A stretch of DNA of 64,000 nt. Source: Desulfobacteraceae bacterium Eth-SRB2 (GTDB taxonomy: Bacteria > Desulfobacterota > Desulfobacteria > Desulfobacterales > UBA11574). The stretch spans positions 1-64,000 of the forward strand of contig RPGQ01000029.1 of assembly GCA_004193595.1 (NCBI GenBank), given 5' to 3'. Under the pieces are notes generated by a model. That model saw only the letters and a program-made list of their open reading frames with translations. It was not told the DNA's origin and searched no databases. Positions within the stretch are counted from its first letter, which is position 1; every line of letters starts with the position of its first letter. The position numbers and the translations under genes are program-made. Shown piece after piece: positions 38,001-48,366 of this stretch.

Positions 38001-38657
38001 TTATTCCCACAAATATCCTTTCCGAACCGCATCATCGATTAATATTTTGACAAATCCCCCTAAAACGGGCGCCCCATCTAAAACCGGCTGCATTCTATGC
38101 ATCACCTGACCGCTGGTCACATGGTTCTCCCGCCAGGTTTGTCCCTCTGTAAAATAATTATTTAAAAACGGCTGAAAGCGATCCAGGGCATTTGCATATC
38201 TTGATTCCGGGGTATTCCTGTCTTCAAACTCATCCCATAACCCTCGAAAAAATCGGGCCTGGTCCGATGGCAGCATATTGAAAATGCGCTCGGCACCCTT
38301 CTGCTCTCGCCGGGCCTGATCCTGTCGGCCCTGATTGTCATAACAATAGGTGTCACTGGCATCAATTTCCACCAAATCATGTACCAGCAGCATTTTCATC
38401 ACCCGGCATAAATCAATTTCCTGATCCTTGGCATATTCTGAGAATAAGAATACCGTCAGCGCAATATGCCAGGAATGCTCCGCAGAATTTTCCTGTCGGG
38501 ATCGATCCATCAAAATTGTTTTTCGCAAAACATGCTTTAGCTTATCGATTTCAAGCATAAATTCGATTTGTTGTATAAAACGTTTGCTCTGTCCGGGCAG
38601 CAACTCCTGATCTACTTTAACTGATATAGATTCAATTTTTTTTAAGAAGTTATGCAT
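38001..38657 (-). CDS. HD domain protein (YfbR/HDDC2-like nucleotidase or hydrolase)
   Basis: This 218-aa metal-dependent hydrolase of the HD_3 type has ENSAEHSWHIAL (first His), LLVHDLVEIDASDTY (HD doublet) and a later Asp in ALDRFQPF. The family includes 5'-deoxynucleotidases. It lies 17 bases downstream of the class II glutamine amidotransferase on the same strand, so it is likely co-transcribed. The gene is intact; its C-terminal third is mirrored at 55,354-55,530. Confidence 0.85.
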   Translation of the reverse strand: MHNFLKKIESISVKVDQELLPGQSKRFIQQIEFMLEIDKLKHVLRKTILMDRSRQENSAEHSWHIALTVFLFSEYAKDQEIDLCRVMKMLLVHDLVEIDASDTYCYDNQGRQDQARREQKGAERIFNMLPSDQARFFRGLWDEFEDRNTPESRYANALDRFQPFLNNYFTEGQTWRENHVTSGQVMHRMQPVLDGAPVLGGFVKILIDDAVRKGYLWE

Positions 38658-38674
38658 TTCAAGATCTTTAATGA

Positions 38675-39463
38675 TTAAATATGTTCACTCTTACTGGTAA
38701 AAATGGAATTGCCTTGGGAAAAAACCAGCAACTGGCCCGGGTCAACCCTGGTCCAGTTCTCATCGCTCAAAGGCTTGCTGGCTACGAGGTATCCTCGTTC
38801 ATTCGGATCTACTATTTCTGCCAAGTTGATGGTCAGATATTGACCACGAAGTCTGACAACCTCGTAGGGTGCCTGACGCAGTAAGAAATACAGCCCGACA
38901 TATCCAGACCTGTCGTGGTATGCAAATAGGCGCCTGCCGTCACTGAAAACCAGGTTCAGCTTGCCGAATCGGTTTATTTCCATTAATTTCTCGTGCAAGA
39001 GAATCAAGCCCTTCCTATCCGTTAATTGAATACCACAATGACTGAGCCATGACAGAAGATTACAGAAGACCAACTCAGAATCAGTTTCACCAATCGGGCT
39101 GAACTCTCCGGAGGTAAAACTCAGTTGACCGCGATCTATCGTTCCGTTGTGGGCAAAAACCCAGGTCTTCTGATCAAATCTCCTATAAAAAGGGTGGGTA
39201 TTAACGTAACGTGCCGCACCTTCTGTAGCACGGCGGATATGCGAGACAAAGATGCGTGAACGAGCGCCCCGGTCTTGCAGAAAGCTTGTGGCAAGATGAC
39301 TCCGGTCCGCCGGTTTTGCTTCCTTTACGATTTGGGTCCCATTTTTATCATACCAGGACACTCCCCAGCCATCAGCGTTCTTCGTTGCCCCGGCCTTCAG
39401 ACCTGAAAAGGCCAAATGAAGGGTGACTTCTGTGTTGAAACAAAGGCCAAGTAGCTCGCACAT
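38675..39463 (-). CDS. Class II glutamine amidotransferase (YafJ/GATase_4 type)
   Basis: This 262-aa N-terminal-nucleophile glutaminase begins MCELLGLC, giving the catalytic Cys2 after Met removal. It carries KNADGWGVSWY, SHIRRATEG, FAHNGTIDRG (oxyanion Asn/Gly) and GETDSELVFC, all hallmarks of the family. It has no synthase domain, so it probably channels ammonia to a partner or hydrolyses gamma-glutamyl compounds. GAGGTAA precedes the ATG. It is upstream of the HD gene in an operon. Class II GATases are reported companions of amidoligases, and one lies at 32.1 kb. Confidence 0.88.
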   Translation of the reverse strand: MCELLGLCFNTEVTLHLAFSGLKAGATKNADGWGVSWYDKNGTQIVKEAKPADRSHLATSFLQDRGARSRIFVSHIRRATEGAARYVNTHPFYRRFDQKTWVFAHNGTIDRGQLSFTSGEFSPIGETDSELVFCNLLSWLSHCGIQLTDRKGLILLHEKLMEINRFGKLNLVFSDGRRLFAYHDRSGYVGLYFLLRQAPYEVVRLRGQYLTINLAEIVDPNERGYLVASKPLSDENWTRVDPGQLLVFSQGNSIFTSKSEHI

Positions 39464-39858
39464 GGGAATTACCTCGTTTTGTTAGGATTTCTCTTCACTC
39501 ATTATAACATGGGATTCAGAGGGAGGTAGCTTTTTCATATGATCAATCAAAATAATAAAATATACGTTTCTGATATCATATAATTTATTTTAACACAACT
39601 TCGCGTTTTTATTAATCCCAATTTCTCGCTGCTAATTTCTGGCTGCTCGTTGCTGTTTTCCGGTCACTGGTTAATTGTTCATGATAGTTTTTGTCTTGCT
39701 AAAACCATACGATATACTTGATTGCTTAAGGATAAAGAGGTTTTATTTGTTGGTGATTCAAGGAATCTAATGAGGGTTGAAATTTTTGGAGAAAAATGTT
39801 AGCAATTTGCTTAAGGGTTTTGCATCTATATTTTTTTTACAAAAACAAGGAGTAAAAA
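39464..39858. other. AT-rich intergenic region between divergent GATase and mscS
   Basis: This is a 395-base divergent promoter region. Short direct repeats (gctgctaatttctggctgctcgttgctg-like) lie near 39,628-39,655. No gene or clear RNA structure was seen. Confidence 0.4.
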
Positions 39859-40243
39859 ATGCAGGACGAAATAAAGACCGCACAAAAACTGGTCAACATA
39901 ATTATTGATTTCTTTGTCAATTACAGTTTCCAGGTAATCGGTGCTATTCTTATTCTTGTCATTGGAATTCTGGTTGCAAGATCGGTGACTTCCTTCCTTT
40001 TTAAGCTCTTTGAGAAAAAAAACTTAGATGTTACCCTGTCAAAATTTACCGCCGCTACGGTCAAGGGCATCATCATTAGCTTTGCAATCATTATTGCTCT
40101 TGGAAAATTTGGTATTACCATAGCCCCCTTTATCGCTGCACTCGCTGCCATGGCTTTTGGAGCCAGCTTTGCAATCCAAGGCCCGTTGGCAAATTATGGC
40201 GCGGGGCTTGTGATTATCCTCACACGACCGTTCGTTGTCGGCA
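39859..40243 (+). pseudogene. mscS: Small-conductance mechanosensitive channel (MscS), truncated by a chimeric join
   Basis: ATG 39,859 follows AAGGAG. The protein shows the MscS N-terminal helices and the pore helix TM3 (AALAAMAFGASFAIQGPLANY, then AGLVIILTRPFVVG). At ~40,243 the sequence changes mid-codon to antisense SpmB-type sequence (RTVLGTFNKHF), so the beta and C-terminal cage domains are lost. The N-terminal 128 residues look intact and unmutated, so the gene is probably complete elsewhere and cut here by rearrangement or misassembly. Confidence 0.85.
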
Positions 40244-40866
40244 GAACCGTCCTTGGCACCTTCAACAAACACTTCATGGGCGCGCACGCGGCGCACCAAA
40301 CCGAAACAAAGAATAAGGCCGCGGGGAAGGTATGATACAGTGAAACGGACCTTCCGTAAAACCGCGGCAACGGGTATAAATGCAACCGAGGAATTGTCAG
40401 GGGCTCCAAGGCTATTACAAGGATATCCTTGTGCATCGTCTTTTTAGAGGCGTTTTCTCCCCATTATTTGAAGGCGCCTGCTGTAAAACGCTGTCATCAA
40501 CCGTGAGCGGCGACAATCGTTATTTGGCCGCAATTACGGCAACAGTGGTCGATCCGATTGTGGCAAACAAGGTCGTGGGCAAAATTGCGGCCGGATCTGA
40601 CGAACCCGCCGCTGCCGCAGGTGATATTTCCGGTGGGCAGGAGGGTCACTGGAGGTGTTGATGGCCAGAAACAAGACCGTGCGTTGGTGGCCATTACTAC
40701 CCTGTTGAGTTAAGCTTGTCAAGCTCCTGCATGGCCCGGATACCGAAGGGGTGGCGGCATTGCCCAACCCAGCATGTTATTGCAGATTCAGGATCATGGC
40801 GCCCATGGCCGGATGATCAGCCGGCACATCAGAAGGGCTCTTTACCATCTATTCGTTCCTTATTTT
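40244..40866 (-). pseudogene. Shattered inverted copy of the SpmA/SpmB-type gene (middle part)
   Basis: This mirrors 52,640-53,260 of the intact gene with frequent one- to six-base indels. Long exact stretches (40,496-40,520, 40,540-40,610) are interrupted by gaps that ignore codon structure. It is non-coding. Confidence 0.85.
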
Positions 40867-41077
40867 CTATGACAGCAAATAACGGTTGGATTTTTTTAAT
40901 ATTGTAATTTCAAATGGTTATTGAATGCTGCCAGCATGTATTATCTGTCAATTAAGGAAAAACAGCTGTAAATAGGCCTGATTTTGTGCCATTACAGACA
41001 ATATTGATAAAATGATACTTAATTAATACTTGACATTACAGCAACTTATGAAATCCAACCGTTATTTGCTATCATAG
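40867..41077. mobile_element. 211-bp MITE-like element with 27-bp terminal inverted repeats
   Basis: The left end ctatgacagcaaataacggt..ggattt (40,867-40,893) and right end aaatccaaccgttatttgctatcatag (41,051-41,077) are inverted copies with one mismatch. The AT-rich interior has no gene. It replaces, at nearly equal length, the 5' part of the SpmA-type gene in the mirrored arm (52,415-52,640). Confidence 0.75.
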
Positions 41078-41256
41078 CTTATTTTTATTTTATAATATTC
41101 ATGGACACTATTTCATAGGGCGGTTGCCCCCTCACGCCGCTTTTATTAGCCGTTACAGGCCGATCCTATTATCCTTTTATTTTTTACTTCTCCTTTGTTT
41201 CCAAAGGCTTATTATTGGCAAAAGGCGTACGAATTGGGTCGTGAGTTTTTAATGAA

Positions 41257-41448
41257 TTATTTATCTTCAATAACCATGTAATCTTTCAATTTTTTCCATC
41301 AGAATCAGGCAATTCTTCTTTATAAAGAAATGCTTGAGCCTCCTCTCCAGTGATCTTTTGTTTGATTTCAAAGGGGTAGAGTGCGCAGGAATCGCCATAC
41401 GTTCAGGATCAGGTTTACGTCTTTACGGGGGCCGACCTTTTTATTCAT
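41257..41448 (-). pseudogene. Degraded inverted copy of the 62-aa small protein gene
   Basis: This mirrors 52,055-52,243 closely, with the reading frame broken by a few indels near 41,305-41,370. Flanking intergenic sequence (41,085-41,256 and 41,449-41,503) is mirrored as well. Confidence 0.8.
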
Positions 41449-41503
41449 AATTTCCTCCTAACTCTCCAAAGTCATTTTAACGTTTTGAAAATCTACAACT
41501 TTT

Positions 41504-42035
41504 CCGAGAATTACGGACCTCGGAAAGGGCATTTTTTAAGCGTAATTTTGGACACTCACCTTTTTTAATCGGTGACTGGCCAACTTCAATCCTGTAGTAT
41601 TTTCCCGATCCGGATATAGGCGCTTAACGCATTCAGCTTTTTACGAAGCTGTTTACTTTTCGCGACGGCTCGGTTGCTGCAGCAAACCAATCGGACAGCT
41701 GCTGTCTGCTTCAGATTTGATCCATCCATGACACTCGAAGTGATGGCATAAAACAAAGTCCACATATTCATCTTCATTTGGATAATGATTACAATAAGCA
41801 TTAAAGTCATCTCTCCTTGCGTGCATTCCATACTGAAGCGGTAACTAAAATCAAAGATTTTCCGCTGAGTATCAATCTTCTTAAAGGATTTATGATCTTC
41901 CCTAAAATTCCGGGGAATATGCACCTTTTCAGGCAGCTGTTTTTCTTATCGAGGTTTTGTATATTCGCGGCCTAACTTTCATGGTCACCACCTCTAAAGG
42001 CGGTCTTCAAAGCTGTTTCGCGCCTTGATCCATCT
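41504..42035 (-). other. Arm-specific block, probable transposase remnant
   Basis: These ~530 bases replace the fetB segment (51,473-52,010, ~538 bases) of the mirrored arm. The minus strand has a broken frame, including SFKKIDTQRKIFDFSYRF and, in another frame, YPNEDEYVDFVLCHHFECHG. This Cys/His-rich pattern looks like the head of a transposase, but no family is certain. Confidence 0.4.
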
Positions 42036-42143
42036 GTAAGTTCAAACTGATTTCAGAAAAAAAATGTAAAAATTAAAAAAAAGCGGGACATTCCTTTAAA
42101 GATATGGTACCTTAAAATGTATAAATTTACAATTAAGGTGCCC

Positions 42144-42725
42144 ATGAGTATAAAAAGCATATTAATAGCGACATATAAAACTTTATTAAAATGGCCAAAG
42201 CGAAGGCTCATAAAGGCGCTTGAAAATTTAAAAATAAGATATGCGGAATTAGAAACGCAAGTCAATAAACTTAAGGAAGAAAATGCCAAACTCAAGCAAA
42301 AGCTTGAGCAGGAAAAGATTCAGGCCACCAATAAACAAGTCAATAAGCCTTCATCAAAGCAGGCAGAATGGGAGAAAGGCTGCTCCAAAGGGAAAGATAA
42401 AAGCAAAAAGAAACGCAAAAGGCGAAAGCCCCGCAAGGGAGCGGGCAATCGTCCCAAAAATAAAGAGCCAAACCGAACAGAGACGGCTACGGTTGAAAAA
42501 TGTGATTTATGTGGAAAAGACTTGAGCGACAAAGCCCCTCTTGAAAGCTACAATGAGCGAATTATTGAAGATATACCTGATCTGCCTGAAGAAACAAAGA
42601 TTACGCTGGTAAAACAAGAAAAAAAGTATTGTGATGAGTGCCAAGAAGTAATTACAGCCAAGTCTGATTTAGCATTGCCTAAGGCGGATATTGGTTTAAA
42701 CGCAACGGTATTATTGTGTTATCTT
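42144..42725 (+). pseudogene. IS66 transposase, N-terminal part
   Basis: The coiled-coil start (LENLKIRYAELETQVNKLKE, then ENAKLKQKLEQEKIQ), a very basic Lys-rich stretch (KKKRKRRKPRKGAGN) and the zf-IS66 zinc finger (CDLCGKDL...YCDECQEV) are intact. The frame ends in LNATVLLCYLSS and then runs into foreign sequence. This N-terminal part is cleaner than the corresponding part of the right copy. Confidence 0.8.
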
Positions 42726-42744
42726 TCATCATTTTGCGCTGTGT

Positions 42745-43345
42745 ATTAAAGGCCAAAGATGAACCTTCCGTTGCGGTATATGGAAGCAGATGTCCATCAT
42801 AGCAAGCCGTGATAGACACCGACCAATCCGCATCGAAGCTGCTGCTTGAAAAGTGACTCCACCGAAATGGCATGGAACGTAGCAGTACGCGAAGCGCCAA
42901 AACCATTGCCGAACGCCCTTTTGACGGCAATTTATTGAGACCGAGAATAAGCCCGGCTTCTTTCAGGTTAGCATTTTTTAGTTGTTCTATGGATTTGATA
43001 TTGCGAGTCGCCATCAACAAGAAAACTAAAAATATTTTGTAGGCAGATCCGAAATACCCCATTACCAGTTTCAACCATTGATTGTTACCAAACAAAACGA
43101 TTTGATAAAGGAATATCCCTGCAAAACGAGTGAATTTCCAATCATGAAGAATGTTGAAGGGTTGCTCGTCTATAGGAACTGCTTTTTCGCCGAATTCAAA
43201 ATCAAACTCCTGCTGTTTTTTGGATTTTCGTCCAGGTTTTAGCTTTTTCTATGTCTTCAATGGGATGACAGCCGCTTGGAGTGCCCTGTATGCGTTTATG
43301 TTGCGTAACCCGTCGATGTTCCGCGAGATTTTTTGTACATATTAA
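42745..43345 (-). pseudogene. DDE transposase fragment (unclassified family)
   Basis: Minus-strand pieces read FGNNQWLKLVMGYFGSAYKI, then LATRNIKSIEQLKNANLKEA and LGLNKLPSKG, and, after a frameshift, a WIDGHLLPYTA-like motif. This resembles the N-terminal half of a large DDE transposase seen in sulfate reducers (recollection). It is embedded inside the IS66 copy and lacks the catalytic C-terminus. Confidence 0.5.
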
Positions 43346-43743
43346 GTTATCCACCACAACATTCTGTTCCAAATCTTTGACTCTCTACGTAATTATTATT
43401 GTATAAGTTTGTCTGCTGATAATAGGGCTTCAACTTAATCCGGGATTTAATAGTCGCACCCAAAGCGGCATCAAGAACAAGTGAATTTTTGCTTTCAATT
43501 TATGTGACCTGTAAGCTGCGCGGTTTTTCCTTTCCCAAATACCTGAAGGAAAGTTTGAAGCATTACATAAGAACTGGCAAACCATTATCTTTGAAATCGT
43601 ATTCAAATATCAAACTTGTCGATTCAGAAATAAAAAAAGCAGCATAATCTGACAAGGTTTTTAAAGAGGTTATGCTAACCGTTGAATATTTCCTCTGAAA
43701 ACAATCAGGGCTTACTTAAATAAAACAGGTGGTTATTGTTGAC

Positions 43744-43810
43744 TGCGAGGCCGTGTTATGGTATGTTTATTTTGATTAAACAAAAACACCATAACGAAGG
43801 AGGCCTCGCA
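43744..43810 (+). promoter_or_regulatory. Hairpin that would sequester the transposase ribosome-binding site
   Basis: The arms tgcgaggcc (43,744-43,752) and ggcctcgca (43,802-43,810) pair, supported by an inner gttatggt / accataac stem. The Shine-Dalgarno aaggagg (43,797-43,803) and the A of the ATG (43,810) lie in the right arm. In IS10/IS50-type elements such structures block translation of read-through transcripts; the same role is inferred here. Confidence 0.6.
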
Positions 43811-45148
43811 TGTTCATACTACACGACATTCTCAAAAAACTCAAAAAAGAATTTGCACATTCTCGAAAAGGTGAAGAGCGTGGAACATGGTTTATCTACA
43901 CACTCATTGCGATCATCATTCCTTTTACTTCGTCCAAGACCTCAAATCTGTTTCGGAGTCTTAAGGGCCTTTTCGGGTTTACAGGTATTCGGAAAAAACG
44001 ATACTATACTTTCATGAGATCGCCCAAGATCCCCTGGCAACGGCTTTGGCAATGTCTATGGAAGATGATTCCCGAGAGCGCCCGACAAATGATTGTTTTG
44101 ATACTGAAACCTCTGGACGTTATTAATCAAAGACAGGTAGAAAGATCTTTGGCTGCGCCAAAATCTTCGACCATGCAGCCAAGCAAAATCAGTCAAAATA
44201 TCCATGGGCTCAAAACATTGTCGCCATTGGGCTGTTAAAAATGGTTAAAGGGCGCTGGGCCTGTCTGCCTTTGAGCTATTGCTTCTATCACCTGAAGAAA
44301 AGTATTGAACAACGAAAACTGGCCTTCACAAAGCCTGAAATCGAATTTGAGACCAAAATCGAGCAGGCCGTCAACATGATAACTGATATTGCCGGCGTGT
44401 TCAGCAAAATATCATAACGATAACCGATTCATGGTTCGGCAATAACGGACTTTGGAAACCGCTTCACAAAAAATTGGGCCGATGGTTTCATATGATATCC
44501 CGACTGAGATCAAACAATAACGTTTTCGATCTGCCTGGTTCTCGTACCAAAAGCGGTCCCGGGCGTCCCAGAAAATATGGTAAAAAACTTGGGAACACAT
44601 CATCACTGGCCGTGAAATACAAGCACCTGGCAAATGAATACAGCGTCAATCTTTATGGCCGCACCAGGACCGTTGTAGCCTATGACCGTGTCGGTGATGC
44701 TCAAAACGCTCAAGTGTGCGGTCAAAGTGCGATAGATTATCATAAAGACCCGGTGGGTTGCACTTTTCTACTGACCCTGACGCTTTCACCTGTTTCCAAA
44801 GAAATTGTCGAATACTACAGGCCAGATGGAAGATTGAAGCGGCTTTCAAAGAACTCAAAGAGATATTTGGCGCATTTTAGACCAGACTTTACCCTAACGC
44901 GCCGTCATGAACCATCTGCACTTTTGTATGATGGCGACTTCACTTACTTGGATTTACGCAAGTCTCTCCGGAAAATTCGAGTCGACGACACGTTGTTGTT
45001 AAAAAAGGTCGAGACATTTCGCCTTTTCGATCGTCGAAGATTGGTCGCCAAAGCGGCATTGGATGATAATTTTGGTATGCTTTGCCCTGTACCACGCAAA
45101 TCCGTTGTTAATTCTCTTGTAGCCGTGCTACTGCGCATCGCGGCGTGA
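43810..45148 (+). pseudogene. IS4-superfamily DDE transposase, full length but frameshifted
   Basis: ATG 43,810 opens MFILHDILKKLKKEFAHSRK; after a frameshift near 44,105 the frame resumes with KIFGCAKIFDHAAKQNQSKY, then VAIGLLKMVKGRWACLP, ITDSWFGNNGLWKPLHKKLG and SRLRSNNNVFDLPGSRTKSG. The end (EIVEYY.RWKIE.AFKELK, the YREK-like E motif, then PRKSVVNSLVAVLLRIAA) is clear. Several indels occur after 44,690. The family is IS4-superfamily; the exact group is not determined. A truncated inverted copy is at 48,367-49,020. Confidence 0.8.
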
Positions 45149-45990
45149 TACTTTTATGGGAAACTTCAGATTCTTATTTCTTCTGTTAAAAATCAAAGAC
45201 AAATTTGCACCAATCACTTTGGTGTTATCACTTCTTTTCTGTGACATTTCCGGGAATAGATTTTCTTGCATGCTTGATGCCTCGATGTGATATTTTTATG
45301 AAACCTACTATGGAAGAAACATTTATTTGCAAGAAAATTTAACACTATTTAAATTAAATTATTACATGATGCGCACATATTGGATATCTGACTGTCAATT
45401 TATTTATTAATCGAACTTTCCACTTGTGATTGTCCAACGTCGTTGTACTTCAATAGCTGAGATAGCGTAACCGGGGAAGCGGCGTTTCTATTCAATCCTT
45501 ATTTCCGAGGTCCTGAATGCGGGGTTTCTTTAATGGTATCCTGTTTATTACATCTTTTTCTGTTTCACCGAGGCCATTACTCTATCATCTCACCATTCTA
45601 CTCTATGTTTAGCCTAACGTTGCAAAAGTCGAGGATACCACAGGTCCCCCGATGACGGGATTTCCGCTTCGCTCCAACAAGGCATCAAGAGGCTACAGTT
45701 GTAGTCGTCTACCGCAAGGCCTTGATAACGAAGGAGATGCGGTATCATCGGCTTTCCGGAAGGTAAACAACACAGCAAAAAAAAGTGTTTTCATTGGATG
45801 CCACCAACGGTTAGATCTTATGATGGTAACTCCAATCAACGCAAAGCCTTTGTCTAAGCCGTTTAACGTATAATCTGATGTGTTGTTTATGCAACCATAG
45901 GATTTAATCTACTATAACAATAATCACCGATCAAAGAGATGAAGCGTTGCCGGTTCAAATAAACGTCGGAAGGTCGCGCGCAATTTGCTG
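45149..45990. repeat. Left arm of the inner inverted repeat
   Basis: Non-coding sequence after the transposase is mirrored, with indels and substitutions, at 47,600-48,366. Well-conserved parts are 45,230-45,300 (gtgacatttccgggaataga) and 45,780-45,885 (cggttagatctta and onward). No gene was recognised. Confidence 0.7.
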
Positions 45991-45998
45991 AAATTAGC

Positions 45999-46668
45999 TC
46001 AAAGGAAGAATCTGAGAGATGGGGCGAACAGCATAAATATGAGTTCTTGTCCTACCCATTGGTTATGGTTAAGGAGCGGCCAAACCACATCTCTCGCTAA
46101 GGTGAGAAAGTCTTCAATGATGCAATGACAAGCTGAACCGGACCAGTGATTATCCAGAGCCAGAAAAAAAAGAAAGAGGCGACGGAACAGGCGGAGATCA
46201 TAGTTATTTAGATCAAGGTCATTTTGATGACGACTCATAAGACTCCGGCCTAATTTTACGAAGCGCCGGTTGAGAGGTACCCGAACGGTTAGGCGCAGAG
46301 ACTCTTCCAGCAGCGAGATTTCCGCGGCCATGTAATAGTACTGAGCCATGGAATAATCGTTTAGTATCAGATTTTCCTGAAAAGCTTTAGAGAATATGGA
46401 TTTACTCCAATCCATGGTGAGAAGGAATTGCGGTTCCTGACGCCACTGCCGCAAGAGTTGCACGGATATTCCCACATGTTCAGCGATCCAGTTCAGGGAA
46501 GCCTTGCCAAAGTTGGCCTGCATCAAGGCCGCGCCATACTGGCAAGGAAGCCGACGATTTCCAAACCTCCGCAGTTTCGGAGGTCGGTCGGGACAAATTA
46601 GGCTGCATATTCATCAACCTTTGGGCCAATACACTGTTGGTAGAGAAAAATTTGCTCCATAATGTCAC
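45999..46668 (-). pseudogene. Hypothetical protein with HTH-like segment, frameshifted
   Basis: Two overlapping minus-strand frames join near 46,540: MTLWSKFFSTNSVLAQRLMN, then LMQANFGKASLNWIAEHVGI with SVQLLRQWRQEP (HTH-like), DWSKSIFSKAFQENLILNDY and FLTLARDVVWPLLNHNQWVG. It is helical and soluble. It lies in the unique 1.6-kb core between the inner inverted repeats, downstream of the isochorismatase-type gene. No known domain; possibly an accessory cargo gene. Confidence 0.5.
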
Positions 46669-46705
46669 CTAAAACATAGACATCACTTTTTTCGGTTCAA
46701 CAATT

Positions 46706-47554
46706 TTATATCCATTTTACACATTGTGTCACCCGCACCCCCGCACCTGTCATTTCACGAATAGCAGATTCAACAGCGGATGAGCCACCATACAATGAAG
46801 ACGGGATGAATCTGCTTGTACGTGCTCCGGATAAACTTAAATCCACGACAATTTGAAGCTTACGGTTTTTAAAATAATTTTGTGTTTCAATCGAAGATTT
46901 CCGGACACAGCTATTTAAGGTACACCCTGCTATCACTAAGGTTTTCCTGCCATCATCGATAACGCTTTCAACTCATTCGCGGAAACCGTTTGTGGTTGGA
47001 AATAATACACTGTTTCCCGGCTTTATAAAGTAAAGCTGCTGTGTATCGATGATACCGGTGAATGCATCGTCCCAATCATAGCTGCACGGTGGAAACGGGC
47101 ATCTGGTAAACATGGTTTCAATGAACTTGTGGTTTTGAGTTAAGAATTGAGCACATTTCTCGAATGCCAATTGAATCGGTTTAACCTCAAGTTCGGCTTT
47201 AGAACCTATTGATTGCATCCAAACCCCTTTTGTAAAGGATCGTTGAGGATCAATGATCAGCAGTGCGGCATTATCCGTGGGAATTCTAAGTATATTAATC
47301 CTCATATTTTTCAGAAAACTTTGGTAGGTATTCGCAATGTCAAGATTGCCTATATGTTTTAGAAGTGAAATCATATCATCCCATGTTTTGTGATTTGATT
47401 CTGACCGATGCTGTTTTTTATTGAGTTTATGAACATCTGCTATTTTTTCTTTTGAAGTTATAGTTCTTTTTGAAGCGGTTGAGGATAAAAAATATTGTAA
47501 ATTTAGAAGCACTTTACCATAGGGGCCATGGGGGTCTTTAATCATTTGAGTCAT
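46706..47554 (-). pseudogene. Isochorismatase-family cysteine hydrolase with an in-frame TGA
   Basis: The minus-strand frame of 282 codons is continuous except for one TGA at 46,973-46,975. The first part has the family strand ALLIIDPQRSFTKGVW (catalytic Asp) and KFIETMFTRCPFPP. After the stop, the same frame gives VESVIDDGRKTLVIAGCTLN then SCVRKSS (nucleophile Cys in GCTLNSC) and VESAIREMTGAGVRV. Because no frame change is needed, this is a point nonsense mutation, sequencing error or recoding. Its N-terminal ~90 residues are extra to the usual ~200-aa fold. The centre of the large palindrome falls within this gene. Confidence 0.75.
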
Positions 47555-47599
47555 ATAAGCGATGAAGTCATCCTTGGAGACAGGTTTAAGTACGGTAAG

Positions 47600-48366
47600 G
47601 AGATCAAGAATTATGAGCTATTTGAACCCTATCGTTGCATAAACAACACATCAGATTATACGTCAAACGGCTTAAACAAAGTCTTTGCGTTGATTGGAGT
47701 AACCATTGTAAGATCTAACCGTGGGTGGCATCCAGTGGAAACACCTTTTTTTCTGTATTGTTTACCCTTCAGGAAATCCGATGATACCGTATTTCCTGTT
47801 TTATCAAGGCGTTGCGGTAGACGACTACAGCTGCGGTCTTGATGCTTTTTCTCAGTGAAGCGGAAATCCCGTCATCGTGGGATCTGCGGCATCCCGAGCT
47901 TTTGCAGCGATAGGTATAATAGATATCGAACAATGGGATAATGGAGTAATGGCCTCGGTGAAATAGAAAAAATAATCAATGAAAAATGTAGTATATGGAA
48001 GATAATATATTCAGACCTCGGGAAGCATAGATTGAATAGAAACGCCGGAAGTCTTATTGTACAAGCATCTCAGCTATTACACAATGATTTGTTGGACAAT
48101 CACAAGTGGAAATGATTAATAAATAAATTGGACAATCATATAATCAACATGTTTATTTTTAATGAATTATTTTTAATAGTGTTAATTTATCTTGCAAATA
48201 ATGTTTCTTCATAGTAGCCTCATAAAAAATATCACATCGAGGTATCAAGCATGCAAGAAAATCTATTCCCGGAAATGTCACAGAAAAAAAGTGATAACAC
48301 CAAAGCAGGTCAATCTGTCTTTGATTTTTAAAATAAAGTAAGAATCTGAAGTTTCCCATAAAAGTA
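47600..48366. repeat. Right arm of the inner inverted repeat
   Basis: This is the inverted counterpart of 45,149-45,990. It differs by both substitutions and indels, more substitutions than in the outer arms, so this pair may be a genuinely diverged repeat. An open frame at 47,528-47,842 covers part of it but has no recognisable product. Confidence 0.65.

Larger units (their letters stand above)
42036..43725 (+). mobile_element. IS66-family element, left copy, with its centre replaced
   Basis: The left end gtaagttcaaactgatttcag (from 42,036) and the right end region (…aaaacaatcagggcttac, ~43,690-43,712) match the intact IS66 at 49,794-51,472. Between 42,725 and 43,490 the IS66 body is replaced by an unrelated transposase fragment of almost equal length. 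No clean target duplication was found here. Confidence 0.75.

Noticed and set aside
40380-40907. Several 60-90 aa frames in the degraded SpmB copy
   Set aside because: They arise from frame changes in the inverted copy; mirrored genes explain the sequence.
46973-46975. Selenocysteine codon in the isochorismatase-type gene
   Set aside because: The position is not a redox or catalytic cysteine, and no convincing hairpin was seen directly downstream by eye.
47528-47842. 104-aa plus-strand frame near the inner repeat
   Set aside because: It overlaps the start of the isochorismatase-type gene and non-coding repeat; the mirrored copy is not open.
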